This document shows positions 57,845 to 64,000 of a stretch of DNA of 64,000 nt, piece after piece. The notes beneath the pieces were generated by a model. The model made no database searches. It was not told the origin of the DNA and saw only the letters and a program-made list of their open reading frames with translations. Location: NCBI RefSeq assembly GCF_001686985.1, contig NZ_CP015318.1, positions 5,454,001 through 5,518,000 of the forward strand, written 5' to 3'. The position numbers and the translations under genes are program-made. This stretch comes from Mesorhizobium amorphae CCNWGS0123. GTDB lineage: Bacteria; Pseudomonadota; Alphaproteobacteria; Rhizobiales; Rhizobiaceae. Positions within the stretch are counted from its first letter, which is position 1, and each line of letters opens with the position of its first letter.

Positions 57845-58736
57845 AGCAGCCGAGCTGGCGCTTGAACTGGTCGATCAGCCAGGCAGCCACCGGCTTCGGG
57901 CTGCGGTCGCTGCGATGCATGGCAAACAGCGGGGAGCGCACCTCGCTGAAGGACTCCAGATCGATTTCCACCAGCCGGCCGCTCGCCAGATCGTCGGCGA
58001 TCAGCCAGCGTGGCAGCCCGCCCCAGCCCAGCCCCTCGCGCATCAGCATATGCTTGGTGCGCAGGTCCGTCAGCCGCCAGGTGCGGTAAGCAAAGACGCC
58101 AAAGTCGCGCCCCTTGGTGCGCTCCGACTGGTCGGTGACAACGAGCTGGGTGTGTTCGCGCACATCCTCGACCGCCACCGGCTTCGGCAGCAGCGCCAGC
58201 GGGTGGCTGGGCGCGGCAGCCAGCACCATCGACATGAAGCCGATCCGCACAAGATGCACGTCGACCTCGCCCAGCAGGCCGCCGACCCCGAGATCGGCCT
58301 GCCCGCTGACGACATGATCGGGGATCACGCCAAGCGTGCCGATATGCAGGCGCAGCATCACGGTCGGAAACTGCGCCTCGAACGCCTTCAGCACCCGCAC
58401 CAGCACCGCAGAGGGCAGCGACGCATCGACCGACAGCGCGACTTCGGCCTCGAGCCCCTGATGGTGGCCATCAACGCGCGAACGGATGCGCTGCAGCACA
58501 CCGGTCATGCGCCGCGCATCCTCCAGCATCGCCCGGCCGATCTCGGTCAGTTGCGGCTCGCGCGTCCCCTCGCGCTCGAACAGTTTCAGCCCGAGCTGCG
58601 CCTCGAGATTGGCGATGCCGTAGCTGATGACGGACTGGGCCCGGTTGAGCTTGCGGCCGGCGGCCGAGAAGCTGCCGGTTTCGGCAACCGTCACAAAAAT
58701 CTGAAGCTGGTCGAGTGTCGGATTGGGCTGCATCAC
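57786..58736 (-). CDS. LysR family transcriptional regulator
   Basis: A 316-aa LysR regulator. The N-terminal winged HTH spans about 6-65 (LDQLQIFVTVAETGSFSAAG, LNRAQSVISYGIANLEAQLG, LFEREG). The effector domain follows from about 95 (EVALSVDASLPSAVL). It is divergent from the azoreductase gene, with a LysR-type box in the gap, so it probably activates azoR in response to a quinone-like or electrophilic signal. Its 3' end overlaps the TetR gene by 59 bases in convergent orientation. Confidence 0.92.
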   Translation of the reverse strand: MMQPNPTLDQLQIFVTVAETGSFSAAGRKLNRAQSVISYGIANLEAQLGLKLFEREGTREPQLTEIGRAMLEDARRMTGVLQRIRSRVDGHHQGLEAEVALSVDASLPSAVLVRVLKAFEAQFPTVMLRLHIGTLGVIPDHVVSGQADLGVGGLLGEVDVHLVRIGFMSMVLAAAPSHPLALLPKPVAVEDVREHTQLVVTDQSERTKGRDFGVFAYRTWRLTDLRTKHMLMREGLGWGGLPRWLIADDLASGRLVEIDLESFSEVRSPLFAMHRSDRSPKPVAAWLIDQFKRQLGCFNEFEPGEVPDDEPETIHR

Positions 58737-58738
58737 AT

Positions 58739-58757
58739 ATCCAATTTATAGATGGAT
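58739..58757. promoter_or_regulatory. LysR-type box upstream of the azoreductase gene
   Basis: ATCCA-N9-TGGAT, an interrupted palindrome containing T-N11-A, lies just before the LysR start codon in the divergent gap. This is the expected place for the regulator's recognition site. Confidence 0.55.
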
Positions 58758-58840
58758 TATATATAAAATATACCAGTTTTTCGAATGGGTCGATGGCCCC
58801 ATATCTGGCGGGACAATTCATTCCAACCCTGGAGAGCCCC

Positions 58841-59476
58841 ATGTCCATCCTTCTTGTCACCTCGAGTCCGCGCGGCGCCGCCTCGCACTCGACCCGTATC
58901 GCCACCGAATTCGCCGAAAAGCTCATCGCCGCAGATCCTTCGAACACGCTGGTCGTGCGCGACCTCGTCGCCAACCCGCTGCCGCACATCGACGCCGACT
59001 ACTCGACCGGCATCTATACGCCGGCTGAATCCCGCACCCCGCGCCAGGCGGAAGTCGTCGGCGTTTCGGACGCCGTGCTGGACGAGCTGTTTGCCGCCGA
59101 CACGGTGATCCTCGCCACCGGCTTCATCAACTTCAACATCTCCTCGACGCTGAAGTCCTGGGTCGATCACGTCGCCCGCTCCGGCAAGAGCTTTTCCTAT
59201 GGCGAGAACGGTCCGAAGGGCCTCGTCAGCGGCAAGAAGGTCTATATCGTGCTGGCCTCCGGCGGCATCTATTCCGAAGGTGCGGCCGTGCAGATGGACC
59301 ACGCCATCCCCTATTTGCGCGGCGTGCTCGGCTTCCTGGGCATGACCGATGTCGACGTCATCCGCATCGAAGGCGTCGGCATGGGCGCGGACGCAGTGAC
59401 CGCGGCTCTCGCGAAGGCGACCGCCAAGGTCGACGCCGTGGTGGCCGCAACCACCGGCGAGCGCGTCGCCGCGTAA
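58841..59476 (+). CDS. azoR: FMN-dependent NADH:quinone/azo reductase (AzoR type)
   Basis: A 211-aa flavodoxin-fold enzyme. The FMN phosphate loop is LLVTSSPRGAASHSTRIATE, followed by FINFNISSTLKSWVDHVARS (FMN/active-site loop) and LASGGIYSEG. AzoR reduces quinones and azo compounds with NADH as a detoxifying two-electron step. GGAG is just upstream of ATG 58841. Divergent LysR regulator; terminator downstream. Confidence 0.92.
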   Translation: MSILLVTSSPRGAASHSTRIATEFAEKLIAADPSNTLVVRDLVANPLPHIDADYSTGIYTPAESRTPRQAEVVGVSDAVLDELFAADTVILATGFINFNISSTLKSWVDHVARSGKSFSYGENGPKGLVSGKKVYIVLASGGIYSEGAAVQMDHAIPYLRGVLGFLGMTDVDVIRIEGVGMGADAVTAALAKATAKVDAVVAATTGERVAA

Positions 59477-59502
59477 CGCGCACCCATCCTTGGCCAAAAA
59501 CA

Positions 59503-59533
59503 AAAGGCAGGCGTCAGCACGGCGCCTGCCTTT
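59503..59533 (+). terminator. Terminator between azoR and the convergent hlyU gene
   Basis: AAAGGCAGGCG at 59,503 pairs with CGCCTGCCTTT ending 59,533 (11 bp, 9-base loop). The A- and T-rich ends on both sides suit a bidirectional terminator. Confidence 0.75.
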
Positions 59534-59569
59534 CTTGTGCTCCGAAACAGGACTTGCAATCAGCAAGTC

Positions 59570-59866
59570 TTACCCGAACATCCTCTCGCCCTGCTCGTCG
59601 ACCAGCTGGATGCCCTTCTTGATCGAGATGTCGATGGCGTCGTCGAGCCCGGCGAAGCGGTCGGCGCGGATGAATTTGTGTTCCTTCAACACGCCCTCGA
59701 CTTCCTTCGAAACCACGCCGCAGGTCTGGTACTGGCCTTCGGCCTTGTAGGGCGTGGCGCTGATCAGGAAGCCCTTGTGCTCGACCTGCTTTGCCGGCGC
59801 GGCGCTCTTTGGTTCGTCCGCATCATCACCGCCACCACCGCCGAAAAGTCGTTTCAGAAAAGACAT
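59570..59866 (-). CDS. hlyU: HlyU family protein
   Basis: A 98-aa protein of the rhizobial HlyU family. After a Gly-rich start (MSFLKRLFGGGGGDDADEP) comes the conserved core EHKGFLISATPYKAEGQYQT, CGVVSKEVEG and FIRADRFAGLDDAIDISIKK. The family was named for a Vibrio haemolysin activator, but these proteins lack its winged-helix domain, so a DNA-binding role is unproven. Single-gene unit. Confidence 0.88.
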   Translation of the reverse strand: MSFLKRLFGGGGGDDADEPKSAAPAKQVEHKGFLISATPYKAEGQYQTCGVVSKEVEGVLKEHKFIRADRFAGLDDAIDISIKKGIQLVDEQGERMFG

Positions 59867-59925
59867 GGTTCAAATCTCCACTTTCACCCCGGCGCCAAGG
59901 CATCGCCGGCGCCGACCGTCACGAT

Positions 59926-60567
59926 TCACGACGGTGCTGTCTCAGCATGATCGAATGTCCCGCCGCGTTCCAGTCCCTTGATGAAGACGGCGACCAGCAA
60001 CTCGACCTGCTCCCAGGTTTCATCGGCCTGCCGTCCTGCAGAATTTGGTGCATAGCCGCTGGTCACTATGCCATGCACGCTTGACCACAAGGTCCGGGCG
60101 GCGATCCGCAGCCGGGTCTCGTCGAGGCCGAAGCGGCCATCTGCAAGCACCCTGGCGATGATCTGCAGCAAGGCACTGAGCCGCGCCTCGTAGGCATCCG
60201 GCTCCGCATGCGGCAGCTGACGACGATTGAAGGCGAGCAGGGCCGGCCAGCTCGCCGGATGCGCCGCGACGAACCCGGCATAGGCGCGCGCCAGCGCCAG
60301 CAGGCGTTGGCGCGTATCGGTCACGCCGGCTTTCTCCATCTCGGCCATGGCCGCGGCGCCGGCCTCGCCCAGCCGGCCGAGCAGCCGCATGTTCACCGCA
60401 CGATGCAGATCGTCGATGTCGCGGAACAGATTGTAGATGGAGCCAACGGCGATCCCGGCCTGCGTGGCAATGGTCCTGGCTTTCAGGTTCTCCGCCCCGC
60501 CCGCCTCGATCAGATCCTCAGCGATGGCGATGACACGCTCGCTCATCTCTTCCTTGTCCAGTGCCAA
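59926..60567 (-). CDS. TetR family repressor of the PspA-like unit
   Basis: A 213-aa TetR regulator. HTH about 10-55 (AEDLIEAGGAENLKARTIAT, AGIAVGSIYNLFRDIDDLHR). The C-terminal part (WPALLAFNRRQL, TLWSSVHGIVTSGY) is that of the WHG-type subgroup. Divergent from the PspA-like gene, with three TGAACA-N-TGTTCA boxes in the 166-base gap. These are its probable binding sites. Confidence 0.91.
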   Translation of the reverse strand: MALDKEEMSERVIAIAEDLIEAGGAENLKARTIATQAGIAVGSIYNLFRDIDDLHRAVNMRLLGRLGEAGAAAMAEMEKAGVTDTRQRLLALARAYAGFVAAHPASWPALLAFNRRQLPHAEPDAYEARLSALLQIIARVLADGRFGLDETRLRIAARTLWSSVHGIVTSGYAPNSAGRQADETWEQVELLVAVFIKGLERGGTFDHAETAPS

Positions 60568-60644
60568 ACCTGCTCTCCGTAAATCCTGTCAACCCGCGCG
60601 CGATGGCGGCAAGGCTGCGCGTGTTTACCATGATCCATCACTCA

Positions 60645-60714
60645 TGAACAGTGTTCAAAATTCCTCTTGAACACTGTTCATTTTCTGCTACTGTGCATTT
60701 GTGAACAACGTTCA
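60645..60714. promoter_or_regulatory. Three TetR-type operator boxes
   Basis: TGAACAGTGTTCA (60,645-60,657), TGAACACTGTTCA (60,668-60,680) and TGAACAACGTTCA (60,702-60,714). The first two are exact reverse complements of each other, hence fully symmetric copies of one 13-mer; the third is a weaker version. All lie between the TetR and PspA-like genes. Confidence 0.78.
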
Positions 60715-60733
60715 TAACCGGAGGAACAAACAA

Positions 60734-61411
60734 ATGCTCAGTCTTATCAGGACATTGCTGGAGGGCGCCAGCGCCAAGGCCGAGGACCGGCTGAAGGACC
60801 AGTTCGCTGTCGATCTTCTCGCCCAGCGCATCCGCGATGCCGAAGCCGGCCTCGCTTCGGCCAAGCAGACACTCGCCTCGCTGATCGTGCGTCAGCGGGC
60901 CGAACAGGCCAGCCTCGACCAACTCGACCGCCGTATCGCCGATCTGGAGGAGCGCACCCGCAGCGCCCTTGCCGCTGGCAATGAGCCCCTCGCCCGCGAT
61001 GGCGCCGGCGCCATCGCTGAACTGGAGAACGAACGCGAGGTCCGCCGTAGCACCGTGCGCAGCCTGGTGGAAAAGACCTTGCGTATTCGCATGTCGCTGG
61101 AACAGGCGCACAGGCGCATCGTCGACCTCAACCAGGGCATGATCTCGGCCCGCGCCATAGACGCCGAACAGAAGGCGCAGCGCCGGCTGAACCGCTCCAT
61201 CGGCCGGACGGCGAGCCTCAACGAGGCCGAGGCGCTGCTGGCCCGCATCAGGGAGCGCAGCGATCCGTTCGAAGAGGCAAGCATTCTGGACGAGATCGAT
61301 GCAGGTCTCAGCCAGGAAGCCATTCGCGGCAGGCTGGAGGATGCCGGCCACGGCTCCTCGACCAAAGTGCGGGCACAAGATGTGCTCGACCGTCTGAAAT
61401 CCACCCACTGA
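60734..61411 (+). CDS. PspA/IM30 family coiled-coil protein
   Basis: A 225-aa protein that is almost all predicted coiled coil (LAQRIRDAEAGLASAKQTLA, LDQLDRRIADLEERTRSALA). The start LIRTLLEGASAKAEDRLKDQ can form the amphipathic membrane-binding helix typical of PspA, which guards membrane integrity under stress. The C-terminal end is divergent, so family assignment is moderately firm. ATG 60734 has GGAGG nine bases upstream. Followed by a YiaA/B membrane gene; TetR-controlled. Confidence 0.82.
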   Translation: MLSLIRTLLEGASAKAEDRLKDQFAVDLLAQRIRDAEAGLASAKQTLASLIVRQRAEQASLDQLDRRIADLEERTRSALAAGNEPLARDGAGAIAELENEREVRRSTVRSLVEKTLRIRMSLEQAHRRIVDLNQGMISARAIDAEQKAQRRLNRSIGRTASLNEAEALLARIRERSDPFEEASILDEIDAGLSQEAIRGRLEDAGHGSSTKVRAQDVLDRLKSTH

Positions 61412-61470
61412 TCCGCCAAAGCCGATTCCTCACCAATCCCGATTCTTCACCAACCAAACGGAGAAAGACC

Positions 61471-61731
61471 ATGAACGCCAATCAGACCTACATCATGTTC
61501 AACAGCATCTCGGTCGGCGCCGCCTACTTCATGCTCGGCCTGTCGCTGTGGCTGGCCCCGGTCGACCTGTCGACCAAAGGCTACTGGGGCATGGGCATCC
61601 TGCTCCTCACCGGCAGCCTGGTGAACCTGGTCAAGTACCGCACCGACGAGCGCCTTTCGGCCGAAATGACCGCCAAGATCGAAAAGGCGCGCAATGAAAA
61701 GCTGATCAGCGAATATGTCGGCAAGGAATGA
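61471..61731 (+). CDS. YiaA/YiaB family inner-membrane protein
   Basis: An 86-aa membrane protein with two hydrophobic segments (FNSISVGAAYFMLGLSLWLA and GMGILLLTGSLVNLVKY) and a charged C-terminal tail. The layout and the motif YWGMGILLLTGSLVNLVKYR fit the YiaA/YiaB family. It is 59 bases after the PspA-like gene and before a good terminator, so both form one stress-related operon. Confidence 0.87.
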   Translation: MNANQTYIMFNSISVGAAYFMLGLSLWLAPVDLSTKGYWGMGILLLTGSLVNLVKYRTDERLSAEMTAKIEKARNEKLISEYVGKE

Positions 61732-61768
61732 TGCCTGCCGCACATTCCTGAACTCACCAGACCAAATG

Positions 61769-61797
61769 AAAAAGCCCGGATCTCTCCGGGCTTTTTT
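61769..61797 (+). terminator. Terminator of the PspA-YiaA/B unit
   Basis: AAAAAGCCCGGA and TCCGGGCTTTTTT form a perfect stem around a short loop, with a T-run at the right. The A-run on the left lets it also stop the convergent PadR transcript. Confidence 0.88.
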
Positions 61798-61826
61798 CGC
61801 TTGCGGCGATGGAGAAGCCAACGCCT

Positions 61827-62492
61827 TCAGCGGCGCGACAGCGCCTCGAGAGCTTCGGCGGCGTCTTGCAGGATGCTCATCGCCTGGGCCTGCGTGTCTT
61901 CAGGCGCGTCGACGATCTCGCTGAGCGCGGCGCGCAGCCGGTGGCGTACGGCGCGGAACGCGTCGCGCTTTTCGTGGCGGCCACGCCGGCCGCCTTCCTC
62001 GCCGTCGTCGTTCCAGCCGAACCAGTCGCGTGCCTTGGCCATCTTGCGGCCGAAGCGCTCGAGATGGTCGAGCACATGGTCGATCATCTCGCGGTTTTCC
62101 TCGAGATGCGCCTGCCCCGCCTCGGTGATCGAAAACACCTTCTTGTTGCCTTCCGCCGAGGAGGTGGCATAGCCGGCCTCTTCCAGGAAGGTCAGCGTCG
62201 GATAGACCACGCCCGGGCTCGGGCTGTAGACGCCGCTGGTGCGCTCTTCCAGCGCCTTGATGATGTCGTAGCCGTGGCGCGGCGCCTCGGCCAGCAGCGA
62301 CAGCGTGATCAGCTTGAGGTCGCCGTCGGCCAGCATGCGCCCGGCACGGAACATGTCGCCCGGCCCGCCGCGACCGCCGCCACGACCACCATGGCCGAAC
62401 GGACCAAAACCGCCGCCGCGACCGCCGAATTTGCCGGCCATATGCATGAAAGCCCGCAACGGGTGCTCGCCGAAATGATGATGTCTGTGCAT
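61827..62492 (-). CDS. PadR family transcriptional regulator
   Basis: A 221-aa regulator. An unusual N-terminal extension of about 55 residues is rich in His and Gly (MHRHHHFGEHP, GGRGGGFGPFGHGGRGGGRG). The PadR winged helix follows (LKLITLSLLAEAPRHGYDII, SPSPGVVYPTLTFLEEAGY, about 58-125), then a helical dimerisation tail. The His-rich start could bind metal. Two near-identical 17-mers lie upstream of its start codon, probably its operators. No clear target gene other than itself is seen nearby. Confidence 0.9.
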   Translation of the reverse strand: MHRHHHFGEHPLRAFMHMAGKFGGRGGGFGPFGHGGRGGGRGGPGDMFRAGRMLADGDLKLITLSLLAEAPRHGYDIIKALEERTSGVYSPSPGVVYPTLTFLEEAGYATSSAEGNKKVFSITEAGQAHLEENREMIDHVLDHLERFGRKMAKARDWFGWNDDGEEGGRRGRHEKRDAFRAVRHRLRAALSEIVDAPEDTQAQAMSILQDAAEALEALSRR

Positions 62493-62510
62493 GGATTGCT
62501 CCTTGAGTTA

Positions 62511-62577
62511 TGTCTTACGATATATCTTAATTAAGCATCGGCGCCGATGGAGTCAAGATATATCTTACGATGTATCT
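62511..62577. promoter_or_regulatory. Paired operator-like repeats upstream of the PadR gene
   Basis: TGTCTTACGATATATCT (62,511-62,527) and TATCTTACGATGTATCT (62,561-62,577) match at 15 of 17 positions, in direct orientation, 50 bases start to start. Each overlaps an AGATATATC-type palindrome. They suit an autoregulating PadR dimer. Confidence 0.6.
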
Positions 62578-62652
62578 GAAGACGGCGCCAGCAGGATTGA
62601 AGTCGAGGGATATGAGCCAAGAATGCCGGCTGGTCCTGCGAGCAGATCGCGG

Positions 62653-63021
62653 CTACCAGCGGCCCTTGCGCCGGTTCCAGGCATAGAGAAGATCGGCGAA
62701 ACGATCATAGACAAAGCGCGTCAGTGGCAGGAGAACCGGATTGCCGAACAGCGCCGCCAGCCAGCCCTCGCCCGGCGTCGCCTTCCAGACGGCAATCGCG
62801 ACATCGGCACCGACCAGCAATCTGCCACCGGCGTCGGTTGCATGCAGCCGGCGGCGGATGTCTTCCAGCGAGGCACCGTATCCGGCTAAAGCCACCGGCT
62901 CGAGATTGATGTCGCGGAATTCGATCCAGCCTGATTTGACCGCCTCGATCAGCCGCCGTTTCTGTCTGGCAATGCCGGCATCACAAACAGGGCAGCGTGT
63001 GTTGTACCAGACGGTCAGCAT
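62653..63021 (-). CDS. DCC-family (DUF393) thioredoxin-like protein
   Basis: A 122-aa protein. The start LTVWYNTRCPVCDAGIARQ carries the DCC-family CxxC (usual form YDGxCPxC; here the Asp-Gly is Asn-Thr). LEDIRRRLHATDAGGRLLVG and a C-terminal FVYDRFADLLYAWNRR block are typical of DUF393. A redox or membrane-associated role is likely but unproven. ATG 63021 is used because it puts the first strand at the N-terminus, with GGAG upstream. Confidence 0.85.
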   Translation of the reverse strand: MLTVWYNTRCPVCDAGIARQKRRLIEAVKSGWIEFRDINLEPVALAGYGASLEDIRRRLHATDAGGRLLVGADVAIAVWKATPGEGWLAALFGNPVLLPLTRFVYDRFADLLYAWNRRKGRW

Positions 63022-63143
63022 GGCTCCGGCATTCGATTGGCAGCGCACCCCGAAGGACCATGGACATCGGACGCCGTCAAGACGGCGCCCGTCTGGCTTG
63101 CGCGAACGAGAATGTCCCGAACCTCCGGTCCGAGCCCCTCCGC

Positions 63144-63437
63144 CTATCCGAGCGAGGAGATGATCTCGCGATAGGCGAATTCAGGGAAGGCCTTCAGCGT
63201 CCGCGTCTTGACGTTGCCGCCGGTCGCCAGCATCAGCGCGAAGCGGGCGATCACGGCATCGTCGGGCGCTTCGACAATCGCCACCATGTCGCATTCGCCC
63301 ATGGTGAGATAGAACGACTTGAACGATCCGCCCATGTCCCCCAAGAGCTTCTTGGCGGCGTCGAGCCGCTTCGGCGAGTCGCGCACGTTCTTGGCGCCCT
63401 GCTCCGTCCAATTGATAAGCACGATGTAAGTCGTCAT
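63144..63437 (-). CDS. GYD domain protein
   Basis: A 97-aa protein of the GYD family, a ferredoxin-like dimeric fold. Conserved blocks: TTYIVLINWTEQGAKNVRDS, YLTMGECDMVAIVEAPDD and KTRTLKAFPEFAYREIISSL. Function unknown; similar proteins are often stress-linked. ATG 63437 follows GGAGG at a good distance. Confidence 0.9.
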   Translation of the reverse strand: MTTYIVLINWTEQGAKNVRDSPKRLDAAKKLLGDMGGSFKSFYLTMGECDMVAIVEAPDDAVIARFALMLATGGNVKTRTLKAFPEFAYREIISSLG

Positions 63438-63584
63438 GGCACACCTCCCTCCGGCGCCACGGAGCACGGCGATTAGGTCGTGGACCTTCGCCGGGGCGGG
63501 CATCCGGTTTGTCGCCCGGAAAAATGCATCCGACCTGGGAAGTATCCTCCCGACGGAGATGGGCGACAAGAGCCGTCACGCCGG

Positions 63585-63613
63585 CAATAAAAAAGGGCGC
63601 CATCGGCGCCCTT
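63585..63613 (-). terminator. Terminator of rpoD
   Basis: On the minus strand, AAGGGCGCCGATGGCGCCCTT is a 9-bp hairpin with a 3-base loop, followed by a T-run. It lies about 25 bases after the rpoD stop codon. Confidence 0.9.
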
Positions 63614-63638
63614 CGAAAATTGTCGGTTGCTGTTGGTG

Positions 63639-64000
<362 letters not shown>

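Noticed and set aside
58723..59028. Alternative open frame overlapping the start of the azoreductase gene
   Set aside because: It is out of frame with the conserved flavodoxin-fold motifs, which start at ATG 58841 behind a GGAG site.

Overview
The window looks like chromosome of a GC-rich alphaproteobacterium of the Rhizobiales, most like Mesorhizobium. The evidence is gene content: many sugar ABC importers with LacI, GntR, RpiR or ROK partners, HlyU, YiaA/B and UPF0260 proteins, and a housekeeping sigma-70 at the right edge. I could not run a database search, so the genus is inference.

Layout. (1) 1-2.7 kb: the end of a NitT/TauT-type ABC ATPase gene, a ureohydrolase resembling the Ni-dependent guanidine hydrolase GdmH, a His-rich metal-binding protein and a HupE nickel permease, all on the + strand. 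Together they read as guanidine import and nickel-dependent guanidine hydrolysis. (2) 2.7-5.0 kb: decayed DNA with a flavodoxin-like relic, a Gfo/Idh/MocA oxidoreductase missing its Rossmann domain, a copy of the tRNA-Ile 3' end and a repeat of about 120 bp. (3) 5.0-13.9 kb: a leftward amino-sugar (ManNAc-like) cluster with a CUT1 ABC importer, oxidoreductase, NanE-like epimerase, ROK kinase, RpiR regulator and Eis-like acetyltransferase. It is bracketed by the two repeat copies. (4) 14.5-27.4 kb: a leftward catabolic set with a ribose-type ABC importer, class III CoA-transferase, SDR, ALDH, HAD, DapA-family lyase, enoyl-CoA hydratase, GMC oxidoreductase and a small isomerase-like protein. A divergent LacI gene lies beside it, with matching palindromes before both leftward promoters. 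(5) 27.8-31.2 kb: an epimerase-like reductase and aldo/keto reductase divergent from an AraC regulator, then a broken CoA-transferase gene. (6) 31.8-40.7 kb: a second ribose-type sugar operon (two SDRs, class II aldolase, PfkB kinase, two permeases) with a GntR/UTRA regulator. (7) 40.8-47.3 kb: MFS, MaoC, DUF35, thiolase-like protein and acetoacetyl-CoA synthetase, divergent from a frameshifted thiolase. The GntR-type palindrome recurs here. (8) 47.67 kb: tRNA-Ile(CAU). (9) 47.9-64 kb: compact, core-like genes, namely SIMPL protein, UPF0260, a repeat-rich OmpA protein, UPF0114, HSDL2-like SDR, a LuxR regulator beside a degenerate and an intact HtrA-like protease, three TetR- or PadR-controlled stress units, azoreductase with LysR, HlyU, DCC and GYD proteins, and the end of rpoD.

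Interpretation. The 3' end of tRNA-Ile(CAU) at 47,671-47,687 is repeated in direct orientation at 4,719-4,735. Everything between is catabolic or accessory. This is the geometry of an island of about 43 kb inserted at the tRNA, now without a visible integrase. In all three sugar ABC operons a strong hairpin without a U-tract follows the binding-protein gene, which would favour higher binding-protein expression.
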